Positions 1 to 5,789 of a stretch of DNA of 5,873 nt are shown here, in pieces (within the stretch, counting starts at the first letter, position 1; each line of letters begins with the position of its first letter). Source of the stretch: Clostridia bacterium. GTDB taxonomy: Bacteria; Bacillota; Clostridia; Oscillospirales; Acutalibacteraceae. Below the pieces are notes generated by a model. That model worked only from the letters and a program-made list of their open reading frames with translations. It was not told the origin of the DNA and ran no database searches. The stretch spans positions 1 to 5,873 of the forward strand of contig CAAENL010000083.1 of the NCBI GenBank assembly GCA_900757335.1, in the 5' to 3' direction. A program made the translations under genes and the position numbers.

Positions 1-42
1 ATCGAAAAGAACGCTAAATATGTTCAAAACCTGGATGTATAA
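1..42 (+). CDS. gyrB: DNA gyrase subunit B, C-terminal end only (partial)
   Basis: The first 13 codons read IEKNAKYVQNLDV and end in TAA at 40-42. This matches the typical extreme C-terminus of bacterial GyrB (a phenylalanine-isoleucine-glutamate stretch, then NAxYVxNLD plus a hydrophobic residue). GyrB is the ATPase subunit of gyrase and pairs with the GyrA encoded downstream. Only the tail of the TOPRIM/C-terminal domain is visible; the rest lies upstream of the window. The position just before gyrA, with one small gene between them, supports the call. The fragment is short, so identification rests on this motif and the context. Confidence 0.85.
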   Translation: MEKNAKYVQNLDV

Positions 43-68
43 TTTTGGTATATTATTCAAATAAATTG

Positions 69-97
69 TTGAGATATTCAAATTAAACATGTATAAT
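69..97 (+). promoter_or_regulatory. Sigma-A-type promoter ahead of the ycxB-like gene and gyrA
   Basis: TTGAGA (69-74) and TATAAT (92-97) are separated by exactly 17 bases in an AT-rich stretch. Transcription would start near 104, leaving a leader of about 50 bases before the ATG at 153. A second TATAAT (38-43) overlaps the gyrB stop codon but has no convincing -35 partner. No terminator is visible after gyrB, so read-through from gyrB is also likely. Confidence 0.65.
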
Positions 98-152
98 TTA
101 TATAATTAAGTTTTATTTCAAAACTAAAAAAATTTATAATTGAGGAGTTAAA

Positions 153-998
153 ATGAAAGGTAAAGATTCATATCCCCCTGCGTGTAGCGGAGAAAGCTTA
201 TCAGGAGTCAATAAAATTTGTGTTCAAGGCGAATCGGATTCGTCAAAGGAAATTTCCGCAGACAGCGATGAAGTTCGAAAGCGAAGCGATTTGGACTGCC
301 AAAATTCAGAATGTGAAAAAGACTTGCTTGGCGAAGATTTAAATCAAAAAACAGATGAAAATCTCGATAGCGAAGAATCCATTGATTCAGAGGAAGTTTC
401 GGAAGATTCCGAAGCCGAAGATAAAGCAGAAGAATGGGACGGTTCCGAAGCCGAGATAGTCATTGACGACGAGTCCGAAGAGTATGAAGATGAAAATACG
501 GGAATCAAGATAAAATACCGGCTGAATCCCGATGAAATACGTAAATTCGTTCAGAGTAGCGAAGGATATGAAAAAAACAAAAAAGCTCAAAAAAAGCATA
601 CGATAATTCAAAGCGTTGTGTTTGTGCTTATGGTTATATTAAGTGCAATAACAAATAACCGTTATTATTTGGTTTTGTCAGCATTTCCGCTTGTGTCTTT
701 GTTGCTGATATGGATTATTCCTTACATAGGGATGAGAAAAATTATCGGAAAAGTCCTAAAAAACCAAGAATTTTCCGTAGAAATTTTTCCCGATAAAATA
801 GACGTTACAACAAAAAATTTCGAAAAAGAAATCATGCTTGACGGTTCTTGCGAAAGCGAAGAAATTGAAAATATGATAGAAATATTTTCAGACGGAGAAC
901 TCAGTCTTCTTATTCCCACGCGTGCCGTCGAACCTGAATTTCGTGCGGATTTGCAAGCTATGATTGTAGCGGGAACTAAACCGAGATATAAAAACTAG
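153..998 (+). CDS. Two-helix membrane protein with acidic N-terminal region, YcxB-like
   Basis: This 281-residue protein starts at ATG 153 behind a good ribosome binding site (GAGGAG, 142-147, five bases away). Residues about 26-117 are highly acidic and serine-rich, low in complexity and probably disordered. A basic stretch (KNKKAQKKH, about 141-149) precedes two hydrophobic helices at about 150-167 and 171-192, joined by a short TNNR turn. The remaining 90 residues are soluble and end in a stretch (IEIFSDGELSLLIPTRAV, then a Glu/Arg-rich helix) resembling the C-terminal domain of the YcxB family. That domain's function is not known. As I recall, YcxB-like genes sit beside gyrase genes in some Clostridia. 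Only 45 bases separate it from gyrA, with no terminator, so the two are probably co-transcribed. The long acidic region is not typical of the family. The CDS is secure; the family call is moderate. Confidence 0.85.
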   Translation: MKGKDSYPPACSGESLSGVNKICVQGESDSSKEISADSDEVRKRSDLDCQNSECEKDLLGEDLNQKTDENLDSEESIDSEEVSEDSEAEDKAEEWDGSEAEIVIDDESEEYEDENTGIKIKYRLNPDEIRKFVQSSEGYEKNKKAQKKHTIIQSVVFVLMVILSAITNNRYYLVLSAFPLVSLLLIWIIPYIGMRKIIGKVLKNQEFSVEIFPDKIDVTTKNFEKEIMLDGSCESEEIENMIEIFSDGELSLLIPTRAVEPEFRADLQAMIVAGTKPRYKN

Positions 999-1043
999 GT
1001 TTTACTTGCTTTTTACTTAATATGTTAATTAGAGGGGTATTGG

Positions 1044-3599
1044 ATGGATAACCAAGATGAAAAAAATACGGTAAATCAAGATTTGCCGGAACCCAAAGTT
1101 ATAGAAGTTGATATAGAAAAAGAAATGAAAAAATCATTTCTTGCGTATTCGATGTCCGTAATAGTTGCGAGAGCTTTGCCGGATGTTCGCGACGGCCTTA
1201 AACCTGTTCACAGAAGAATTCTTTACACCATGTTCGAAGACAATTTAGGACCCGATAAAGCGTACAGAAAATGTGCAAATACGGTAGGTTCCGTTCTCGG
1301 ACAATATCATCCTCACGGTGACGCTTCCGTTTACGACGCACTCGTAAGACTTGCACAAGATTTTTCCATGAGATATATGCTTGTAGACGGTCACGGAAAC
1401 TTCGGTTCCGTTGACGGCGATCCTCCCGCTGCGTACAGATATACCGAATCCCGCATGAGCAAAATAGCGGTTAAAATGCTGACCGATATTGATAAAGAAA
1501 CAGTCGATTTTGTGCCGAACTACGACGACAGGTCGAAAGAACCCACGGTACTGCCTTCGAGATTTCCAAATCTTTTGGTTAACGGCTCAACAGGTATTGC
1601 GGTCGGAATGGCTACAAATATTCCTCCGCATAACATGAATGAAGTTATTGACGCGATGTCATACTTAATTGACCACCCCGAAGCTGAACTTGCCGAAATT
1701 ATGGAATATATTAAAGGCCCAGACTTCCCCACAGGCGGCATAATTATGGGACGTTCGGGCATAAGAGCGGCCTACGCTACAGGCAGAGGAAAGATAACTG
1801 TAAGAGCCAAAGCGGAAATCGTGGAAGATAAAAATTCAAGATATAAAATAATAGTAACCGAACTTCCGTATCAAGTAAATAAAGCACGACTCGTCGAAAG
1901 CATTGCCGATATGGTTAAAGACAAGAGAATCGAAGGAATTTCGCACATTGAAGACCATTCTGACAGAAACGGAATGCATATCGAGATAGATGTTAAAAAA
2001 GACGCTTCTGCTCAAATAGTTCTCAATAAACTTTACACTTATACGCAGCTCCAAACCACTTTCGGTGTGATAATGCTTGCAATTGTGAACGGCGAGCCTA
2101 AAATACTCACTCTCAAACAGGTTCTTGAAGAATACATAAAGTTCCAATTGGAAGTCGTTACAAGAAGAACGATTTTTGACCTTAAAAAAGCTAAAGAACG
2201 TGCTCATATTTTGGAAGGCCTTAAAACAGCTCTTGATTTCATAGATGAAGTCGTTGCGATACTTCGTTCTTCAAAATCCATTTCAGAGGGAAAACAAAGA
2301 CTTTCAGAGCGTTTCGGACTTGATGATGTTCAAACTCAAGCCATAGTTCAAATGCCTCTCGGAAGACTTACAGGCCTTGAAAGAACCAAAATAGAAGACG
2401 AATTAAAAGTCCTTGCAGAAAAAATAGCAGATTTGAATGATATTTTGGCAAGCGACCATCGCAGACGCGAAATAGTAAAAAAAGAAGCAATAGAAATCAA
2501 AAATAAATTCGGCGACGAAAGAAGAACCGCTATAGAAAATGTAAGCGGCGAAGTCGATATTGAAGATTTGATTCCAAAAGAAGACTGCGTTTTGACAATG
2601 ACAAGATACGGATACGTAAAACGTCAAAGTTTAGACAGCTATAAAACTCAACGCCGAGGAGGAAGAGGAATTTCCGGACTTGCTCGCCGTGACGAAGACG
2701 TTGTAAACGAACTTTTCATAATAAACAGTCACGACTATGTTCTTTTCTTTACGAATTTCGGAAGAGTATATAGGCTTAAATGCTATGAAATTCACGAAGG
2801 CTCAAGAACTTCAAAGGGAACGAATATAGCAAACCTGCTTCCTATTTCTGCTGACGAACGTGTAACTTCGATGATAAAAGTAACGGCGTTTGAAGAGAAT
2901 AAATATCTTATCATGGTTACTAAGCACGGAGTTATAAAGAGAGTTGACTTAAATGCGTTCAACACAGCAAGGAAAGGCGGTTTGATCGCACTTGATTTGG
3001 ATGAAGGCGATGAACTTGCTTGGGTTCGCATGACGAGCGGCTCCGAGGAAATAATAATAGCCACCAAGAAAGGAAAGTCCATAAGGTTTAACGAAATGGA
3101 CGTAAGAGCTATGGGACGCGGTGCAAGGGGCGTAAGAGCACTTAAGTTAAAAGATGACGACGAAGTTGTCGGAATGATAATAGTAAATCCCGAGAGCCTC
3201 GTTTTGACCGTTTCCGATACAGGTTACGGAAGAATTTCCGATGCGTCTGATTATAGAATTCAGTCACGCGGCGGTCAGGGGGTAATAAACTACCATACCG
3301 AAAAATACGGCGATGTTGCTGCACTTCACAGCGTAAGCCTTGACCAAGACGTAATTTTGATTTCGGACAGCGGCGTAATAATAAGAATTAAAGCCGATAC
3401 AATTCGAAAATGTGCAAGGCCGTCAAAAGGCGTAAAAGTGATGGGACTTAAAAACGGCAGTAAAGTTGTAGCAGTGGCATGCGTTCCAAGGGAAGATTCG
3501 GAAGAAAAATCAGACATTTCAGATCTTGAAGATGTTGAGTCAGAAACAGAAGAAGAAATTTCAAATTCTATTGATAATTCAACGGAAATTGAAGATTAA
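1044..3599 (+). CDS. gyrA: DNA gyrase subunit A
   Basis: GyrA is the DNA breakage-reunion subunit of gyrase, acting with GyrB as A2B2 to introduce negative supercoils. The 851-residue protein starts at ATG 1044 behind AGAGGGG (1031-1037). After a polar N-terminus of about 17 residues come the conserved [20 protein letters not shown] block and the winged helix with [10 protein letters not shown]. The catalytic tyrosine is Y133 in AAYRYTE, next to R132 (E. coli R121/Y122), and the DNA-intercalating isoleucine equivalent is I185. The C-terminal beta-pinwheel opens with the GyrA box QRRGGRG (536-542), marking gyrase rather than topoisomerase IV; further blade motifs are ARKGG, GRGARG, SRGGQG and ARPSKG. 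Residues 816-851 form an acidic tail ending in two 14-residue repeats ([28 protein letters not shown]). The E. coli Ser83 position is alanine (A94); the Asp87 position is kept (D98). Normal length, no damage. Confidence 0.98.
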   Translation: MDNQDEKNTVNQDLPEPKVIEVDIEKEMKKSFLAYSMSVIVARALPDVRDGLKPVHRRILYTMFEDNLGPDKAYRKCANTVGSVLGQYHPHGDASVYDALVRLAQDFSMRYMLVDGHGNFGSVDGDPPAAYRYTESRMSKIAVKMLTDIDKETVDFVPNYDDRSKEPTVLPSRFPNLLVNGSTGIAVGMATNIPPHNMNEVIDAMSYLIDHPEAELAEIMEYIKGPDFPTGGIIMGRSGIRAAYATGRGKITVRAKAEIVEDKNSRYKIIVTELPYQVNKARLVESIADMVKDKRIEGISHIEDHSDRNGMHIEIDVKKDASAQIVLNKLYTYTQLQTTFGVIMLAIVNGEPKILTLKQVLEEYIKFQLEVVTRRTIFDLKKAKERAHILEGLKTALDFIDEVVAILRSSKSISEGKQRLSERFGLDDVQTQAIVQMPLGRLTGLERTKIEDELKVLAEKIADLNDILASDHRRREIVKKEAIEIKNKFGDERRTAIENVSGEVDIEDLIPKEDCVLTMTRYGYVKRQSLDSYKTQRRGGRGISGLARRDEDVVNELFIINSHDYVLFFTNFGRVYRLKCYEIHEGSRTSKGTNIANLLPISADERVTSMIKVTAFEENKYLIMVTKHGVIKRVDLNAFNTARKGGLIALDLDEGDELAWVRMTSGSEEIIIATKKGKSIRFNEMDVRAMGRGARGVRALKLKDDDEVVGMIIVNPESLVLTVSDTGYGRISDASDYRIQSRGGQGVINYHTEKYGDVAALHSVSLDQDVILISDSGVIIRIKADTIRKCARPSKGVKVMGLKNGSKVVAVACVPREDSEEKSDISDLEDVESETEEEISNSIDNSTEIED

Positions 3600-3608
3600 A
3601 TTTTACAG

Positions 3609-3636
3609 CCGACGCACTTTCGCGTCGGTATTTTTA
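3609..3636 (+). terminator. Intrinsic terminator of gyrA
   Basis: CCGACGC (3609-3615) pairs perfectly with GCGTCGG (3622-3628) around a 6-base loop, with a possible extra G-T pair outside. A T-rich run (TATTTTTATATA) follows. It begins ten bases after the gyrA stop codon. A damaged second copy lies at 4410-4440. Confidence 0.85.
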
Positions 3637-3690
3637 TATAAAAATATTTCAACGAATTTGTTATTTAAAAGACAGATTAAAAAGTAATAG

Positions 3691-3845
3691 GGCTTTAAAA
3701 TGGCAGTAAAGTTGTAGCAGTGGCGTGTGTTCCAAGGGAAGATTCGGAAGAAAAATCAGACATTTCAAATCTTGAAGATATTGAGTCAGAAACAGAAGAA
3801 GAAATTTCAAATTCTATTGATAATCCGACAGAAAACGAAGATTAA
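3691..3845 (+). pseudogene. Duplicate of the gyrA 3' end (relic)
   Basis: Bases 3701-3845 match gyrA 3455-3599 without gaps at a constant offset of 246 bases. I count about 10 differences in 145, roughly 93% identity. Weaker similarity reaches back to about 3670. In the gyrA frame the copy reads [20 protein letters not shown] onward to a TAA at 3843-3845, in the same position as the gyrA stop. Immediately upstream in that frame is a TAA (ctt TAA aat), and there is no start codon or ribosome binding site, so it is not a gene. The differences are roughly half silent and half amino-acid changing (D to N, V to I, S to P, I to N), as expected of DNA no longer selected for protein. High identity implies a fairly recent duplication or gene conversion with gyrA. 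Confidence 0.9.
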
Positions 3846-4399
3846 AATTCAAATTTTGACAATAACCCGACTGAAACCGAGGAAAAAATTTGATCTTTAA
3901 TAATAATCAATAAGAAGTCTGAGGAAAAACTTCAGATTTTACAAATGACTTTGAAGAAACCACAGAAAATAATTCGAGTTCTAAATAATAATCCATCAGA
4001 AATCAAAGAAAAAAACTCAGAAATTTACCAATAGCCATGTAGAATTCGAAAAAAATTTCAAATTCCAACTATAACTTGTTAGAAAACTAAAAATAAAATT
4101 TAAATTCTACGGATAGCCTTAATGATAATCAATCAGAAGTCAAAGAATAAACTTCAAATTCTACTTATAATCTGTAAAAAAATGAAAAATAAATTTTAAT
4201 TTCTACGGACAATCTGTCAGAAAATGAATAAGTAAATCCGGATTCTAGAGGTAATTCAACAAAATTCTAGAAATAGAATTTGGTCTCTAATAGTTTAACA
4301 GAAATCAAAGAATAAACTTAAGATTCTACCAATAAACCGACTGAAGCCGAGGAAGAGAATTTGAACTCTACTAATAACATGATAGAAATTGAAAACTGA
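3759..4399 (+). repeat. Array of about 15 decayed 42-bp repeats, fossil GyrA tail
   Basis: The stretch splits into units of 42 bases. Boundaries I placed by eye are 3759, 3801, 3843, 3885, 3927, 3969, 4011, 4051, 4093, 4148, 4189, 4229, 4272, 4313 and 4355. Most units are 40-43 bases and one is 55. The core resembles aattctactaataatcc followed by a gaaa/gaa-rich end, about one unit of the GyrA acidic tail (14 codons). Early units stay in the gyrA frame: units 1-2 are open and unit 3 reads NSNFDNNPTETEE after a stop. The last reads ENLNSTNNMIEIEN then TGA at 4397-4399. Units between carry many stops and some indels, so none of it is translated as one protein. The exact codon-multiple period suggests it was once coding. 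It is not CRISPR, as there are no constant repeats with unique spacers. Confidence 0.85.
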
Positions 4400-4409
4400 A
4401 ATTTTAAAT

Positions 4410-4440
4410 CCTACGCAAAAATGCGTCGGTATTTATGTAT
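4410..4440 (+). terminator. Damaged second copy of the gyrA terminator
   Basis: CCTACGC (4410-4416) faces GCGTCGG (4423-4429) with a single T/C mismatch, followed by TATTTATGTATAAAA. It lies the same distance behind the stop of the last 42-bp repeat as the gyrA terminator lies behind the gyrA stop, and the flanks are alike (ATTTTA before, GTATTTNTNTATAAAA after). Similarity continues weakly to about 4475. The mismatch probably weakens it, but some termination is possible. Confidence 0.7.
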
Positions 4441-4588
4441 AAAAGTACTGTTTCGTGTTTGTTGATTAAGTAATGTAAAAAATAAAAATTCATTTTTAAA
4501 ACGATATTCAAGTTATCGGCAATGTTTATCGTACTGAGGCAAATTTGGAAAATTACGTTTAATTTTGCTGTTTTTTTAATTCATAAAG
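4441..4588 (+). other. AT-rich intergenic stretch upstream of the rpmH promoter
   Basis: I see no gene here. The first 35 bases or so appear to continue the duplicated gyrA downstream flank. Around 4501-4532 ACGATA can pair with either of two TTATCG repeats (4513-4518, 4526-4531), giving weak alternative hairpins of unknown meaning. The T-rich run just before the -35 box (4561-4588) could act as an UP-like element for the rpmH promoter. Confidence 0.4.
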
Positions 4589-4617
4589 TTGACATAAAAA
4601 CAAATTTAGTTTATACT
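4589..4617 (+). promoter_or_regulatory. Consensus sigma-A promoter for rpmH-rnpA-yidD
   Basis: A perfect -35 box TTGACA (4589-4594) is followed by a 17-base spacer and TATACT (4612-4617), a one-mismatch -10 box. Transcription would start near 4624, giving a leader of about 65 bases before rpmH. It is the best promoter in the window, as expected for a ribosomal protein gene. It also explains how this operon stays expressed despite the terminators and decayed DNA upstream. Confidence 0.85.
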
Positions 4618-4689
4618 TAACTAGAGAAATTATAAAAGTATGAATTAAATACTTAAATATGATATTAAAACAGTCCGGGAGGGATACTA

Positions 4690-4824
4690 ATGCTTAGAAC
4701 TTACCAGCCTAAAAAACTTCACAGAAAAAAAGAACACGGGTTCAGAAAAAGAATGTCTACCCGCAGCGGAATAAAGCTTCTCGCACGCAGAAGAGCAAAA
4801 GGAAGAAAAAGATTAAGCTATTAA
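4690..4824 (+). CDS. rpmH: 50S ribosomal protein L34 (bL34)
   Basis: This 44-codon gene encodes [20 protein letters not shown] followed by a basic tail rich in Arg/Lys ending RLSY. This is the full length of bL34, a small, very basic protein of the large ribosomal subunit that contacts 23S rRNA. The TYQPK start, HGFRKRM core and [12 protein letters not shown] end are diagnostic. The ATG at 4690 has a strong ribosome binding site (GGGAGGG, 4677-4683, six bases away). It is first in the rpmH-rnpA-yidD cluster, the usual order in bacteria, and lies directly behind a consensus promoter. Nothing in the sequence looks damaged. Family resemblance is to Firmicutes L34, where the second residue and HRKKEHGF stretch are similar. 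Confidence 0.97.
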   Translation: MLRTYQPKKLHRKKEHGFRKRMSTRSGIKLLARRRAKGRKRLSY

Positions 4825-4860
4825 TTAATCAGCGTCAAGCTAAACAGTGAGTTTTTTAAA

Positions 4861-4890
4861 AATAAGACCTTGACGGGTCTTTATTTTTTT
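4861..4890 (+). terminator. Terminator or attenuator between rpmH and rnpA
   Basis: AAGACC (4864-4869) pairs with GGTCTT (4876-4881) around a 6-base loop, followed by TATTTTTTT. A-rich bases before the stem and the T-run after it can lengthen the helix. No good promoter is visible between here and rnpA, so the hairpin probably acts as a partial terminator, lowering rnpA and yidD relative to rpmH. Its loop and adjoining base (4869-4875) are complementary to CGTCAAG at 4833-4839, a possible competing pairing. Confidence 0.7.
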
Positions 4891-4920
4891 GGAGAATTTG
4901 AAACAAGGATATGTACTTAG

Positions 4921-5256
4921 ATGAACAAAGATACTGTTATTAGAAAAAACCGCGAATTCAGACGCACTTATTTAAAAGGTAAATCAGAAGTTTCTCCGAA
5001 TTTGGTTACATACGTAATAAAAAACAGGTATAAAAAGAACAGAATGGGAATAACAACAGGAAAAAAAATAGGAAACGCCGTTAAACGAAACAGAGCCAGA
5101 AGAGTGATAAAATCAGCTTACTTCGAACTGCAGCAAAAGCTCAAACCCGGGTTTGACATTGTATTTGTAGGAAGAGCAAAAACTACCGTTTCAAAGATGC
5201 AGATTGTAAAAAACGAAATGGAAAGACAATTTTACAAGCTGGGAATTCTAAAATGA
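4921..5256 (+). CDS. rnpA: Ribonuclease P protein component
   Basis: The 111-residue basic protein is the protein subunit of RNase P, which binds the catalytic RNA and helps remove 5' leaders from precursor tRNAs. The family hallmarks are present: an N-terminal IRKNREFRRTYLKGKS block (7-22), the central RNR motif in KKIGNAVKRNRARRVIKSAY (48-67), and the GFDIVFVGR strand (77-85). Length is normal. ATG 4921 directly follows an in-frame stop (TAG 4918-4920), so no longer start exists. The ribosome binding site is unusual: the nearest candidate is AAGGAT at 4905-4910, about 11 bases from the ATG, which suggests modest translation. It follows rpmH by 96 bases containing a hairpin terminator and overlaps yidD by four bases (ATGA). 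Confidence 0.97.
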   Translation: MNKDTVIRKNREFRRTYLKGKSEVSPNLVTYVIKNRYKKNRMGITTGKKIGNAVKRNRARRVIKSAYFELQQKLKPGFDIVFVGRAKTTVSKMQIVKNEMERQFYKLGILK

Positions 5257-5492
5257 AGAATTTGGTTAAAAATTTTGTGCTGAAGAGTATAGTGTTTTAT
5301 CAAAAGTTTTTGTCTCCGATGAAAAGGCCTTGTTGCAGATTTGTTCCTACCTGCTCGGAATATGCAAGAATAGCTGTGGAACGCTTTGGGGTTTGTAAAG
5401 GGCTTTTCCTTGCGTTTAAGAGAATTTTACGCTGCAATCCTTTCTGCAAAGGAGGATACGATTGCGTACCTGAAAAAAATAAATTTAACTGA
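5253..5492 (+). CDS. yidD: Membrane protein insertion efficiency factor YidD
   Basis: YidD is a small protein at the inner face of the membrane that aids insertion of proteins through YidC. This 79-residue copy has an amphipathic N-terminal helix (about 5-20, VKNFVLKSIVFYQKFL) and the family motifs CRFVPTCSEYA (28-38) and RCNPFCKGGYD (60-70). Its ATG overlaps the rnpA stop, so it is probably translated by coupling to rnpA; GGGA (5241-5244) is the only weak ribosome binding site. The family normally ends the second motif GGxDPVP, but here the proline is cysteine (GGYDCVP), and there are seven cysteines in all. yidC, the usual next gene, does not follow within the window; instead there are decayed copies of the yidD 3' part. 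Confidence 0.95.
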   Translation: MKNLVKNFVLKSIVFYQKFLSPMKRPCCRFVPTCSEYARIAVERFGVCKGLFLAFKRILRCNPFCKGGYDCVPEKNKFN

Positions 5493-5541
5493 TGTTAATA
5501 CAGGTTTTTTGTGATAAAATCTAACTTAGAGTTACAACAAC

Positions 5542-5570
5542 AAAAACCGCAAAAATGGTTTTTTATTTGA
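5542..5570 (+). terminator. Weak intrinsic terminator after yidD
   Basis: AAAAACC (5542-5548) pairs with GGTTTTT (5557-5563), with a G-T pair tightening the 8-base loop to six. The T-run continues to 5564, followed by ATTT. The stem has only two G-C pairs, so it may be inefficient. It would end the rpmH-rnpA-yidD transcript about 50 bases after the yidD stop. Confidence 0.5.
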
Positions 5571-5738
5571 GAACATTATTGTAAGTTTGTTTTTATTTGC
5601 TCGAAATACGCAAGAGTAGTTTTAGAACACATCAAAGTTTGTAAAATTATTTTCTTTGAATTTAAAAGAATTTTACACTTCAATCCTTTCTGCAAAGGAG
5701 GATACGATTGCGTACCTGAGAAAAATAAATTTAACTGA
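5571..5738 (+). pseudogene. Second, 5'-truncated copy of yidD (relic)
   Basis: Bases 5581-5738 match yidD 5335-5492 without gaps at an offset of 246. The match is mosaic: roughly 69% identity over the first 88 bases, then about 92% over the next 112, running past the stop to 5780. In the yidD frame it is open from 5571 to TGA 5736-5738 and reads CKFVFICSKYARVVLEH and onward to the FNPFCKGGYDCVPEKNKFN end. Key residues are changed: the P and T of FVPTCS become F and I, and R60/C61 become H/F. A stop (TGA 5568-5570) precedes it, and there is no ATG, GTG or TTG and no clear ribosome binding site, so it is probably not expressed. About 22 of the 27 differences in the first part are G/C to A/T, marking this copy as the decaying one. 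Bases 5505-5580 may be an unrecognisable 5' part of the same copy. Confidence 0.85.
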
Positions 5739-5789
5739 TGTTAATGTAAATCTTTTGTGATAAAATTTAACTTAGAGTTATAGTGATAA

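Noticed and set aside
999..1043. Separate promoter for gyrA
   Set aside because: TTGCTT is present, but there is no acceptable -10 box at 16-18 bases. Co-transcription with the upstream gene explains gyrA expression.
1836..2207. Long open frames on the minus strand inside gyrA
   Set aside because: They are antisense to strongly conserved gyrA codons, have no recognisable protein motifs and lack ribosome binding sites.
3691..3845. Small gene encoding an acidic peptide from the gyrA duplicate
   Set aside because: There is no start codon or ribosome binding site in the gyrA frame, and a TAA lies just before it. The ATG at 3700 is in another frame and stops after five codons.
3759..4399. Regularly spaced repeats that might be a CRISPR array
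   Set aside because: Units are contiguous, degenerate along their whole length and have no constant repeat or unique spacers. They match the coding tail of gyrA instead.
3600..4480. Insertion sequence or other mobile element as the source of the repeats
   Set aside because: I found no transposase remnant, no terminal inverted repeats and no target duplication. The sequence is accounted for by gyrA-derived material.
4513..4534. DnaA boxes or an origin upstream of rpmH
   Set aside because: TTATCGGCA and TTATCGTAC differ from TTATCCACA at two or more positions, and there is no cluster of boxes or clear unwinding element.
5451..5513. Mini-gene behind AAAGGAGG at the yidD end, starting at ATT 5461
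   Set aside because: A 17-codon frame is kept in copy 2, but it has only an ATT start and lies mostly inside yidD. The strong ribosome binding site is explained by the KGG codons of the conserved motif.
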